From Pontibacter pamirensis (GTDB lineage: Bacteria; Bacteroidota; Bacteroidia; Cytophagales; Hymenobacteraceae): a stretch of DNA of 40,763 bases. The stretch lies in the NCBI RefSeq assembly GCF_010015475.1, contig NZ_SSNI01000048.1:1-40763 (forward strand), read 5' to 3'. The translations under genes and the position numbers were made by a program. The notes under the pieces are model-generated. The model searched no databases, was not told the DNA's origin, and saw only the letters and a program-made list of their open reading frames with translations. The number at the start of each line of letters is the position of its first letter. The stretch's first letter is position 1. Below are positions 32,546 to 40,763 of this stretch, one piece after another.

Positions 32546-33469
32546 ATGAACTACACATTGCACCAGTTGCAGGTTTTCCTGAAAATCACCCAGACGCAAA
32601 GCATCACAAAGGCTGCCGAGGAGCTGCACCTGACACAACCCGCCGTGTCCATACAACTCAGGAACCTGCAGGACCAGTTTGAGATCCCATTGACGGAGGT
32701 GATTGGGAGAAGGATATTCATCACTGACTTCGGGAAGGAAATAGCTGTTGCAGCAGAGAGGATACTCAATGAGGTGCATGCCATCAACTACAAGACGCTC
32801 GCCTATAAGGGGCAGTTGATCGGCCGCCTGAAAATCACGGTTGTGTCAACCGGCAAATACGTGATGCCTTATTTTCTATCCGATTTTCTAAAGCAGCACC
32901 GCGGCATCGAGTTAGTGCTGGATGTGACGAACAAGGCCATGGTAATTGAAAGCCTGGAAAAGAATGAGGTGGATTTTTCCCTGGTATCGGTACTACCGGA
33001 GAACCTGCAGGTGGACAATATTGAGTTGATGGAAAACAAACTGCACCTGGTTGGCAATAAGGAGCAAGAATTTAAACGAGAGCTACACGAAAAAAGCATT
33101 CTGGAGACTATCCCCCTGATTTACCGGGAGCCGGGGTCAGGAACCCGGCATATAATGGAGAAGTTTATCAAACAGAACAACCTGCCTGTCATAAAAAAAA
33201 TGGAGCTTACCTCCAATGAGGCGGTAAAACAGGCTGTGATTGCCGGGTTGGGCTATTCCATCATGCCGTTGATAGGAATCAAGAATGAACTGAGCAACGG
33301 TGACCTGCAGATCATCCCAGTCAACGGCTTCCCGATAAAATCTACCTGGAGTCTGATATGGTTGAAAAACAAAAGCTTTTCACCTGTTGCCAGTTCGTTT
33401 TTGGATTATCTGCAAAAAGAAAAAGACAGGATAATTCAGGAACGGTTTGGGTGGCTTCATCAGTTCTGA
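32546..33469 (+). CDS. LysR family transcriptional regulator
   Basis: 307 residues. An N-terminal winged helix-turn-helix (LHQLQVFLKITQTQSITKAA, ELHLTQPAVSIQLRNLQ) is followed by a dimer helix and a two-lobe effector-binding domain (from about 90: GRLKITVVSTGKYVMPYFLS; PLIYREPGSGTRHIMEKFI; IAGLGYSIMPLI). The PGSGT and G-L-G-Y-S segments resemble CbbR/CysB-like regulators that sense small anionic ligands. It is divergent from icd and convergent with the SulP transporter gene, so carbon or anion supply is a plausible signal; this is inference. Confidence 0.85.
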   Translation: MNYTLHQLQVFLKITQTQSITKAAEELHLTQPAVSIQLRNLQDQFEIPLTEVIGRRIFITDFGKEIAVAAERILNEVHAINYKTLAYKGQLIGRLKITVVSTGKYVMPYFLSDFLKQHRGIELVLDVTNKAMVIESLEKNEVDFSLVSVLPENLQVDNIELMENKLHLVGNKEQEFKRELHEKSILETIPLIYREPGSGTRHIMEKFIKQNNLPVIKKMELTSNEAVKQAVIAGLGYSIMPLIGIKNELSNGDLQIIPVNGFPIKSTWSLIWLKNKSFSPVASSFLDYLQKEKDRIIQERFGWLHQF

Positions 33470-33473
33470 GAGC

Positions 33474-33524
33474 AAAGGGCACAGGTTCAGCGTGCGTGTT
33501 GACTGCCTGCCGCTGTGCCTTTTC
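33474..33524. terminator. Probable terminator between the LysR and SulP genes
   Basis: GGCACAG (33478-33484) pairs with CTGTGCC (33513-33519), flanked by AAAG and TTTT, around a 28-base loop that can form a further stem. The convergent genes suggest a two-way terminator. Confidence 0.45.
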
Positions 33525-33624
33525 CCGCTACCGCTTCTTTTTGCCCCCTGTTCAAAGCCGGGGTATAGGCTAGGTTAACTCAGGTGCCGACAACACACGG
33601 GTCGAGTAGGGGCAAGCGGCCTTC

Positions 33625-35277
33625 TTAAGTGGCTGCAGTCGCGTGCCTTCGCTGCTGCACCCTGACCCTTGCCGCATGCGGGTGCTTTGAAACAGGCTTA
33701 TGGCCATGGAGCCCGGTAATCTCCAGCCATCCCCCCTGCGCCGTGTACTCCTCCCGGTACTGGTGCAGGTGCTTCATCACAGTGTGGTCCACGACTACGG
33801 TGTCAGAAAAGTCGAGCACCAGGTGTTTTCGGCGTGGCAGGCTGTCAAGGTACTTTCTTAGTCTAATGTAGTTGCTGAACACGGCTCCATCCGACAAGGC
33901 TATGTGTATGTAGTCATTGTCCTCGTGCTGCTGAAGCTTGATGCCGGGCTTGAAGATGCTTTTCACCGGCAGCCCCTTTATCATCAGGATGAGCAGCTCG
34001 GCGGCTATACCGGCGCCTATACCCACAAGCAGGTCAGTGGAGAGGGTGAAGATGATGGTAATCAGGAATATCACCAGCTGCTCCCAGCCTTTGTGGAAAG
34101 TCTGAATGAAAGTAGTGGGCGAAGCCAGTCGGAAACCGGTGTAGATGAGCATGGCAGCCAGTGCGGCAAGCGGAATCTGGTGGATAAGGCCAGGGGCAAG
34201 GGCAACGAAGAGTAGCAGAAAGAGCCCGTGAAAGAAATTGGCCCAGCGTGTCTTGCCTCCACTGTTGATGTTGGCAGACGAGCGTACTATTTCCGAAATC
34301 ATCGGCAGGCCACCAATCAGACCGGCAAGGGTGTTGCCGATGCCCACCCCCACCATATCGCGGTTCAGGTTAGCCTTGCGCTTGTAGGGGTCCAGTGTAT
34401 CCACGGCTTTGGTGCTCAAAATACTCTCTAATGAACCAACCACTGCGAACATGATGATGTACTTAATAGAGGTGCCAGAGAATACTTGGGAAAAATCCGG
34501 GAAAGTGATGGCGCTGAGCAGGTCCTTGGGGAGTGTTACCAGAAACTCGGGGCCAACGCTGTAATTGTGCTCGTCCAGGAAAAGATAAGTATGGCTGTGC
34601 GCCAGGCCGAACAGGTGCCCCAGCGGAATAGAGACCAGTATCACAAGAAGTGGTGCCGGTACCCGCTTCAGGTATTTGTTTTTCAGGAGCGGAAGGGTAA
34701 AGAGAATGAGCAGGCTGGTAACTCCGATGATGGCTATCTGAGGGTTCAGGTTGGCAAGCCCCAGGGGTATTTCAACTAAAAGCTCCAGCGGTTCTTTGCC
34801 GGCAGGCTTCACACCCAGCAGGGTGAATACCTGCTTTGAGATGATGATGATACCGATGGAGGCCAGCATGCCACTTACGGCTGCTGCCGGAAAGAAATCC
34901 CCGAGCACGCCGCTCCGAAGCGTTCCGAACAGGATTTGGATTACACCAGCCACTACGATGGTAGCCAAGGCCAGCTTGTACCCCAGCAGGGAGTCCCCCT
35001 GCCCCAACTCTCCCACAGCGCCCAAGGCAATCACGATAAGTCCGGCAGCCGGCCCTTTTATGGTGAGTTCTGAGCCGCCCAGAAAGCTGACTACCATGCC
35101 ACCGATAATAGCGGTCAGAATACCCGCCACAGGGGGGAAACCGCTGGCCATTGATATGCCAAGGCAGAGGGGCAGGGCAATCAGGAACACCAGGAAGCCA
35201 GAGAGGGCATCACTTTTAAAGTTCTCGCGCAGGCCAGCCAGGCCACTTGCGACAGAGGCTGTTTTAAGTCCTTTCAT
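33625..35277 (-). CDS. SulP family anion transporter with STAS domain
   Basis: 550 residues, a sodium- or proton-coupled transporter for sulfate or bicarbonate in the inner membrane. It starts with FLVFLIALPLCLGISMASGF and PPVAGILTAIIGGMVVSFLG, the pattern of the first SulP helices, followed by about 11-12 hydrophobic segments, including GNTLAGLIGGLPMISEIVRS. A C-terminal STAS domain occupies roughly 440-535 (HIALSDGAVFSNYIRLRKYL, LVLDFSDTVVVDHTVMKHLH). The short RENF-x-x-D start is typical of the bicarbonate-type branch, but the substrate cannot be decided from the sequence. It converges with the LysR gene. Confidence 0.88.
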   Translation of the reverse strand: MKGLKTASVASGLAGLRENFKSDALSGFLVFLIALPLCLGISMASGFPPVAGILTAIIGGMVVSFLGGSELTIKGPAAGLIVIALGAVGELGQGDSLLGYKLALATIVVAGVIQILFGTLRSGVLGDFFPAAAVSGMLASIGIIIISKQVFTLLGVKPAGKEPLELLVEIPLGLANLNPQIAIIGVTSLLILFTLPLLKNKYLKRVPAPLLVILVSIPLGHLFGLAHSHTYLFLDEHNYSVGPEFLVTLPKDLLSAITFPDFSQVFSGTSIKYIIMFAVVGSLESILSTKAVDTLDPYKRKANLNRDMVGVGIGNTLAGLIGGLPMISEIVRSSANINSGGKTRWANFFHGLFLLLFVALAPGLIHQIPLAALAAMLIYTGFRLASPTTFIQTFHKGWEQLVIFLITIIFTLSTDLLVGIGAGIAAELLILMIKGLPVKSIFKPGIKLQQHEDNDYIHIALSDGAVFSNYIRLRKYLDSLPRRKHLVLDFSDTVVVDHTVMKHLHQYREEYTAQGGWLEITGLHGHKPVSKHPHAARVRVQQRRHATAAT

Positions 35278-35401
35278 GAATTGATATTTTCTGGGTTAGG
35301 GTTTAGTTTTCAAAGACACAAGTGTAAGACTTGAGACAAGAGATTTAGGTGGTACTACTCACTGGTTAAGCGGACTCAGTAGGCCAACATCACAAAAAAG
35401 C

Positions 35402-36379
35402 CTACCATGATTCGGCCGCTGTTCTTCCTGCCGCTTTTTTCAGGCGCTCATTTATTGTCCTTCCGAGACCAGTTTCCGGAAGCCTTTCGGCAATGATCCG
35501 CTTCAGGTTCATGCCATCCAGCCGGTGAAGGGAGTGGTACAGGTTACTGGCTGCTTGGCGCATGTTGGCAGTGGGCGACAAAATAGCAAGGTGCTCCTGC
35601 GGCAAGTTTTCCATGGTCTTATGAAATGTGATGATACCCGTTTCTGCAGAGCCATGCTTTTCCAGTAACTCCTCAACTTTGTCTGTCAAATACAACGGGG
35701 TTCTGGGAGAGTAGTGGTAAGGCAGCATTCCGGGGCTTAAAGGGCGACAGCCTGTTTGTTTGTGCACCTTAACCTCTCCCGCTACTTCTTCTATCTCCTC
35801 AGGGGTAATGGCACCAAGCCGAAAAACCACTGGCGTGTTGTTCTCGAATCCCACAATCGTTGATTCTACCCCCTGCTCGCAGGGCCCCCCATCCAATATG
35901 TACGGTATCTTCTCACCGATCTGCTGCTGTACGTGCCCTGGTCGGGTAGGGCTTATGTAGCAAAAGGGATTTGCACTTGGGGCTGCCAGCGGAAAATCCA
36001 GCATCTGCAGCAGTTTAAGGGTCAGGGGATGATCTGGTACCCGGATAGCTACATGCGGCAGTGATGCTGTGATGATTGCCGGAATATTTTCCTTTTTGGG
36101 GAGCAACAGCGTAAGTGGCCCGGGCCAGAACTTCTCGATCAGCTTCTCCGCTATAGGAGGCACCTCTGCCACATATTTTTTCAGCTCATCACTTTGCCCG
36201 ATGTGTACGATCAATGGGTTATAGGTGGGTCTGTTTTTAACGGCGAATATCTCTGCAACTGCAAATTCATTCAGTGCGTTGGCTGCCAGGCCATAAACGG
36301 TTTCAGTCGGGATAGCCACTAACTTCCCACCGGACAAAAGCCGGCGTGCGCGCTGAATGTTTTTACCTATGGCAGCCAT
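35402..36379 (-). CDS. L-threonylcarbamoyladenylate synthase (Sua5/TsaC)
   Basis: 325 residues, makes threonylcarbamoyl-AMP for the t6A modification at position 37 of tRNAs that read ANN codons. The YrdC/TsaC domain (about 5-205) shows KLVAIPTETVYGLAANA, VKNRPTYNPLIVHI, EKFWPGPLTLLLPK, VAIRVPDHP and FPLAAPSAN, with the lysine/arginine and S-A-N elements that bind ATP and threonine. The C-terminal 110 residues form the Sua5 regulatory domain (LSPGMLPYHYSPRTPLYL). The length matches Sua5 rather than short TsaC. It stands alone between SulP and a long AT-rich region. Confidence 0.9.
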   Translation of the reverse strand: MAAIGKNIQRARRLLSGGKLVAIPTETVYGLAANALNEFAVAEIFAVKNRPTYNPLIVHIGQSDELKKYVAEVPPIAEKLIEKFWPGPLTLLLPKKENIPAIITASLPHVAIRVPDHPLTLKLLQMLDFPLAAPSANPFCYISPTRPGHVQQQIGEKIPYILDGGPCEQGVESTIVGFENNTPVVFRLGAITPEEIEEVAGEVKVHKQTGCRPLSPGMLPYHYSPRTPLYLTDKVEELLEKHGSAETGIITFHKTMENLPQEHLAILSPTANMRQAASNLYHSLHRLDGMNLKRIIAERLPETGLGRTINERLKKAAGRTAAESW

Positions 36380-37227
36380 AAATGATGATGAGTGTCTGAT
36401 TCACATGCATTTTATTATCGCTGCAAATATAAATTCAATGAACTATAAGTTTTTATTTATTATATTAATAAAACATATAAAATATATTTATGATTTATAC
36501 TCTTTCAGCTCCCTTTGTTCTTCTGATGGTGCTTGTCTACAAGATTATTCAGAAAGCAACTGATGGACTACACTGGGAAAAATCCAAGCTGATTTTCCTT
36601 TGTGTGGAATGAGATTGATTTAGAAGAGAAACATAAAACTTTCTTCGGAGGAAAAGAGGAGACTATTGCTATCATTAACTTTAAGAAAGGTACAGAAAGG
36701 TAAAAGTTGAACTTCTTTGTCATCTTAGTTCTGCAACAGCTTTAACAGCAGGTGTACTGTCATGACAGAAACTTGGAAGTAGAACAGCTCATGTACTTCG
36801 ATACGTTAAACTGGTAACACAGTGCTTCAACATGAATTTATGATGAGGCCTAAATGTTCTCCAATATCATCTGTTATAAGCGAAACAGCCTCCAGAGCCC
36901 AGAATTGAGGTCGGCGGTATCGGTACCTTCCTTGTTCTATAACCGATTGATATGTTCAATAGAGTCTTGGGCAAATAGAAGCTGTAAGCACCATATTGCT
37001 TTACATAACTGTTGCTATCGGCATCAAATAAGAATTCCCCGGGAAGAGAAACCTTAGCGGGAGCTGTTTTTATATTTGACAGGCATTTTATCGCTCCCAG
37101 GGCTGGCTGGCATTTTGTCAAAACCACAGGCACGCTTAATGCAGCAACCCGCGCCTGGGCTTTCAGCGACAGCGCAAGCTCTCATCAGCCCTGCCATACC
37201 CTTTGCCTGCCAAGTGCAGCCACGCCT
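36380..37227. other. Long intergenic region with possible gene traces
   Basis: About 850 bp, AT-rich to 36840. No intact gene, RNA gene or repeat array recognised. On the minus strand 36867-37133 has an open frame of 88 codons with a partly protein-like middle (SLPGEFLFDADSNSYVKQYG), but no family or leader supports it, so I leave it uncalled. Confidence 0.4.
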
Positions 37228-40200
37228 TTAGTTGCCGTGGTCGGGTTTTGGAATGCCGCTATCCCGGAAGAACACCCTGAAAATCGTCCCCTCATTCACC
37301 TTGCTTTCAACCTCAATCTTTCCGCCCGCATTCTCAACAATCTTCTTGACGATGTACAGGCCCACACCAGTGCCCTCTACATGGTCGTGGAGGCGCTTGA
37401 ACATACCAAACACTTTGCTATTATCTGTGAGATCCATCCCCAGGCCGTTGTCCTGCACGGACAGCACCTGGTAGTTGTCCTGCAGATAGCAGTCAATTTG
37501 TATCAACAGCTGGCGCTCGGGTGATCGGTACTTCAAAGCATTTGAAACTAAATTATAGACAACGCTCCGGGCATTTTTAGAGGAGAAGTCGATAAGCCTG
37601 CACACCTGTATGTCCACCTGAATTTCAGCACCCGCTTGCTCAATCTGGGGATTCAGGTCCAGCTGTACCTCCCTGATTACTTGAGAGAGAGCCACCTGCA
37701 CGTCCCCCTCATCAGCTTCTTGCCGCTGCAGCTTTGTGATTTCCGTCAGGTCATTGACCGTACGCTTGAAACGCTCAATGGAAGCACCCATTAATTTGAA
37801 CAGCTTCTCAACAGCAGGGTTTTCCCTGCTCTCAATAGAAAGGTCCTCCAGGATGGCATGCATCAGAGCTTCAATGTTGGAGATGGGAGCCCGTAGGTCA
37901 TGGGAGGCCGTGTAGATGAAGTTGTCCAGGTCCGCGTTGGTGTGGCTTAATTTCCGGTTGCTGTCGGAGAGCATATCGTTCGCTTCCTGCACCTGTTTAC
38001 TGGATGCCCGCAGTTCTTCATTGGCGGCAGCAAGCTCGACGGCTAGATTTTGCAGTTTTAACTCTGCCTGTTTGATTTCCGTGATATCGATGGAGGAGCC
38101 GACATAGCCATATAAGTCACCATCAGCAAAATAACTGGGGGCTCCCTGCGACAGCATCCAGCGATACGCACCGTCGTGGCGAAGAAGACGCTGCTCCATC
38201 CGGTACATTTTGCGCTCCCTAAAAGCCGCTTCCACTTTTTGCTGGGTCAGCTTTAGGTCTTCAGGGTGGACGATAGAATCCCAGTTGGAAACAAGGAATT
38301 TATCCATGGAAGTGTCTATGAACTCCAGCAAGAATTTATTCGCATATTTTATGGATGTATCCGGGTTCAGGGCCCAGATAATGTTGGGTGCGGCATCGGC
38401 CATGATCCGGAAGCGCTGCTCGCTTTCCTCTAGGGCGTCCTGGGCCAGCTTTTGCTCTGTAATGTCAGTAGCAGCCCCAAACCACTCTATAATTTCTCCT
38501 GCCTGGTCCAACACCGGTATAGCCCTGGAGAAAGTCCAGCCTACATTGCCATCTGCTGTGATCACGCGATGCTCCAGTTCAAAAACGCTCTTTGTGCGCA
38601 TGGCCTCCTTTATAGTCTCCAGTGCCCTTTCCTGATCCGCCGGCGGGAGGTAATCGTCTACCCAGGTCTTGTTTGGCTTGTCTGTGATGGACAAAAAGTC
38701 TTTCCCCTCCAGGGTGAGCATCTGCTGCCAATCCGCGCTCATCCTATACAGTGTATCGTTGCTTGCCTGCACAAAAAGGCGGAAGCGTTGCTCACTTTCT
38801 TTTAAATTTTGCTGTGCAAGTACCAGGTCTGTTACATTGGCTGCTGTATTCATAATGCCATACACCTTGCCAGCTTCATCAAAAAGCGGTGTAAAATTAT
38901 TATTGAAATAAAACGTCTGCAGTTTATCATTCACTACCAGCTCTACTCTCTGGTTCTTTTCGCTGTAGGCAATCCCAGTTGTATATACCTGATCCAGTAG
39001 CTTAAATATCTGCTGGCTCTCCAGTTCAGGAAGAATGTCTGCCAGTTTCCTGCCTATCACCTTGTTGCCTTTTCCCCATGCATCCAAAACTGCCTGGTTA
39101 GCACTTTGCACCTTCATCTCCTGGCCCACATACACAGCTATAGGAAAAGGTGCGGCTTCCAGCATGGAGCGTACCTGTTGCTCGCTTTCCTCTACCTGTT
39201 TTCTGGCCAGCACCTGTTCGGTTACATCCATAGCTGCATGTATAATGCCGTTAACCACACCTTCTTCCAAAAGGGGGGTATAGGAAATGTTATAGTAGCC
39301 TAGCTCAAGCCTTCCTTGAACATTTACATGCGCTGGCATCTCACTGCCCATATATGGCATACCTCTTTCCAGGACATCCTGTAATAACTTCATCATTACC
39401 TGGTCCTTTAGCTCAGGCATTACCTCAACCAATTTCTTCCCAATCGCTTCATCCTTATGTCTCCTGCCCATTATGCGCAGCATGGAAGGGTTTATATCCT
39501 GGAACACATGGTCTTTGCCGCGGGTAAAGCCAATGGCTACAGGTACCTGCTCGACCATGCTGCGGAAGCGGGATTCGCTTTCTTCCAGCTGCCTCCTGGC
39601 CAATGCCGCTGGAGTTATATCTTGTAGTGTTCCGTTAAAGCGGTATGCTTCCTTATCTTCATTGAACCAGGCTCTTCCCTTGGCTTTCACATAACGTTCC
39701 TGTTTGGTAGCCGGGTTGACAATGGTGTATTCAATATTATACCCTCCACCGGAAGCATACTCATAAGCGCGTTCTATGGCAGACAGAACGCGAGCCTTGT
39801 CTTCTTCTGCAATCACATCCACCGCTGTCTGCAGGTCCACTTCTTCGTCAGCACCCAGGCCAAACCACTCCTTTAGTCTTCTATTTCCTTTCAGCTTAAT
39901 GGTTAGCGGGTTTACATCAAAGGTAGCCAGTTCGGTCGCCTCAATGGCAAAGCTCAAATCATCTGCGCTTTCCTCAAGCTGAGCCAGGGCAAGCACCTTC
40001 TGGGTAGATTCAATAATGGTTACCAGTACTCCACCGGGTGTTCCGGATTCATCATGGACAGGACTGAAGCTATAGGTCCAGTACACATTTTCCATTTTCC
40101 CGTTGCGGTAAATAGGAACCAGTTGGTCTTCACTCCAGACAGCCTCCCCACCAGCCTTCACCCGGTAGATTGAAGACTCAACCTCATGCCAGGCTTCTGC

Positions 40201-40494
40201 CCAGAACTCCCAGCCTGGTTTACCTAATGAGGCCGGGTGCTTGCCTTCATTGCCAAGGCTGGGGCGAAAAGCATCGTTATAAAAACAAGTATATTCAGGC
40301 CCCCAGTACAGGAACATGGGAAACTTTGAGTTGATAATGACACTCAGGATAGTGCGCAGGCTCTGCGGCCATTTTTCAATCGGTCCAACAGCTGTTTTCG
40401 ACCAGTCGAGTGAGCGAATGTGCGCACCCATTTCACCGCCTCCGGGCGGGAAGTTAGAGCCACCGTTGAGAGGTGAAGGAACAGAAGGTGTCAT
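37228..40494 (-). CDS. Sensor histidine kinase with about six PAS domains
   Basis: 1088 residues, soluble. About six PAS/PAC modules occupy 30-830 (for example ALEESEQRFRIMADAAPNII and FAIEATELATFDVNPL), several joined by the repeated Q-L-E-E-S-E linker. A coiled segment (about 825-855) leads to the H-box (FIYTASHDLRAPISN, H865) and a HATPase domain with N-box (NALKYRSPE), G1 (VQDNGLGMD) and G2 (GTGVGLYIVKKIVENAGG). No transmembrane helix or receiver domain is visible, so it should sense cytoplasmic signals and pass the phosphate to a separate regulator. A second ATG 21 codons in (GEMGAHIRSLDW) could be the start. Confidence 0.9.
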   Translation of the reverse strand: MTPSVPSPLNGGSNFPPGGGEMGAHIRSLDWSKTAVGPIEKWPQSLRTILSVIINSKFPMFLYWGPEYTCFYNDAFRPSLGNEGKHPASLGKPGWEFWAEAWHEVESSIYRVKAGGEAVWSEDQLVPIYRNGKMENVYWTYSFSPVHDESGTPGGVLVTIIESTQKVLALAQLEESADDLSFAIEATELATFDVNPLTIKLKGNRRLKEWFGLGADEEVDLQTAVDVIAEEDKARVLSAIERAYEYASGGGYNIEYTIVNPATKQERYVKAKGRAWFNEDKEAYRFNGTLQDITPAALARRQLEESESRFRSMVEQVPVAIGFTRGKDHVFQDINPSMLRIMGRRHKDEAIGKKLVEVMPELKDQVMMKLLQDVLERGMPYMGSEMPAHVNVQGRLELGYYNISYTPLLEEGVVNGIIHAAMDVTEQVLARKQVEESEQQVRSMLEAAPFPIAVYVGQEMKVQSANQAVLDAWGKGNKVIGRKLADILPELESQQIFKLLDQVYTTGIAYSEKNQRVELVVNDKLQTFYFNNNFTPLFDEAGKVYGIMNTAANVTDLVLAQQNLKESEQRFRLFVQASNDTLYRMSADWQQMLTLEGKDFLSITDKPNKTWVDDYLPPADQERALETIKEAMRTKSVFELEHRVITADGNVGWTFSRAIPVLDQAGEIIEWFGAATDITEQKLAQDALEESEQRFRIMADAAPNIIWALNPDTSIKYANKFLLEFIDTSMDKFLVSNWDSIVHPEDLKLTQQKVEAAFRERKMYRMEQRLLRHDGAYRWMLSQGAPSYFADGDLYGYVGSSIDITEIKQAELKLQNLAVELAAANEELRASSKQVQEANDMLSDSNRKLSHTNADLDNFIYTASHDLRAPISNIEALMHAILEDLSIESRENPAVEKLFKLMGASIERFKRTVNDLTEITKLQRQEADEGDVQVALSQVIREVQLDLNPQIEQAGAEIQVDIQVCRLIDFSSKNARSVVYNLVSNALKYRSPERQLLIQIDCYLQDNYQVLSVQDNGLGMDLTDNSKVFGMFKRLHDHVEGTGVGLYIVKKIVENAGGKIEVESKVNEGTIFRVFFRDSGIPKPDHGN

Positions 40495-40702
40495 TTAATT
40501 GGATAAGCAGGGTTGATAAAAAACAAAAGGTAACTTAAATAGAAACTATAAACTATTCTTCTCTTAGAGTAAACTTCATCACGGCAGCAATTACGAGTTT
40601 TATCATCACTTTTTTACGGAGTAGACACCCGGGCCTATATAATACTCCCTTGATTTAGGGCCACTACTTTAATTGACGTATAACATTTAACTTAGTGGAA
40701 CA

Positions 40703-40763
40703 ATGAAAGGAACAAGAAGGAAATTCAGCGCGGTCTTCAAGGCCAAAGTAGTCCTAGAGGCAC
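40703..40763 (+). mobile_element. IS3-type orfA, first 20 codons, cut by the window edge
   Basis: ATG at 40703 begins MKGTRRKFSAVFKAKVVLEA, the usual start of IS3-family OrfA helix-turn-helix proteins (R-R-K-F-S-x-x-F-K-A-K-V). It continues beyond the window, so whether the element is intact is unknown. Its upstream end probably lies in the 70 bp before 40703. Confidence 0.75.

Noticed and set aside
36867..37133. 88-codon minus-strand open frame
   Set aside because: A short stretch looks protein-like, but there is no leader, no known domain and no neighbour support; kept only as a note.
1..40763. CRISPR arrays, tRNA or rRNA genes
   Set aside because: No regularly spaced repeats, no cloverleaf-type sequence and no rRNA-like stretch were noticed on reading; a covariance-model search was not possible.

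Overview
The window looks like a chromosomal piece from a Bacteroidota bacterium, most likely order Cytophagales (a Hymenobacter/Pontibacter-like relative). This is inferred from the style of the housekeeping proteins (Thermus-type NADP isocitrate dehydrogenase, MBL-rhodanese fusion, multi-PAS kinase, DUF302), from AT-rich leaders with few Shine-Dalgarno sequences, and from a TAnnTTTG-type promoter element at 3730-3737. No rRNA, tRNA or CRISPR array was seen.

Layout. 1-282: a transposase tail fused to the tail of a DUF1579-like gene. 618-5114: a membrane class III adenylate cyclase, then a small sulfur/redox group (DUF302 protein, Crp/Fnr regulator, MBL-fold persulfide-dioxygenase-like protein with two rhodanese domains); two near-identical TGTrAC-N4-GTCACA palindromes mark this group as a local regulon. 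5423-15235: an accessory block of more GC-rich, foreign-looking genes, namely a lipoprotein built from nine ~47-residue repeats, an IS630 remnant, and three large minus-strand genes, one ending in an HNH-like nuclease signature. 16131-26371: the most interesting part, seven co-directional genes encoding a VWA-like lipoprotein, a three-helix membrane protein, a tubulin/FtsZ-like GTPase, a 1153-residue protein with an actin/Hsp70-like ATPase core, a membrane-anchored linker protein, a MotA/TolQ/ZorA-like channel subunit with a long cytoplasmic tail, and a MotB/ZorB-like subunit. I read it as a candidate proton-motive-force-driven envelope machine that combines an actin-like and a tubulin-like NTPase. 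I do not recognise it as a described system, although its motor pair resembles that of Zorya.

26910-29594 is an IS-damaged zone: an apparently intact IS3-family element carrying an unusual in-frame hairpin insertion, and a truncated IS3-type element that cuts a dihydroorotase gene. 29634-36379 holds core genes (DUF6671 protein, small hypothetical proteins, icd, a divergent LysR regulator, a SulP anion transporter, a Sua5/TsaC threonylcarbamoyl-AMP synthase). 37228-40494 encodes a six-PAS histidine kinase, and the right edge enters another IS3-type orfA.

All assignments come from reading the sequence and remembered family patterns; no database search was run. Motif positions are counted by hand and domain limits are approximate.
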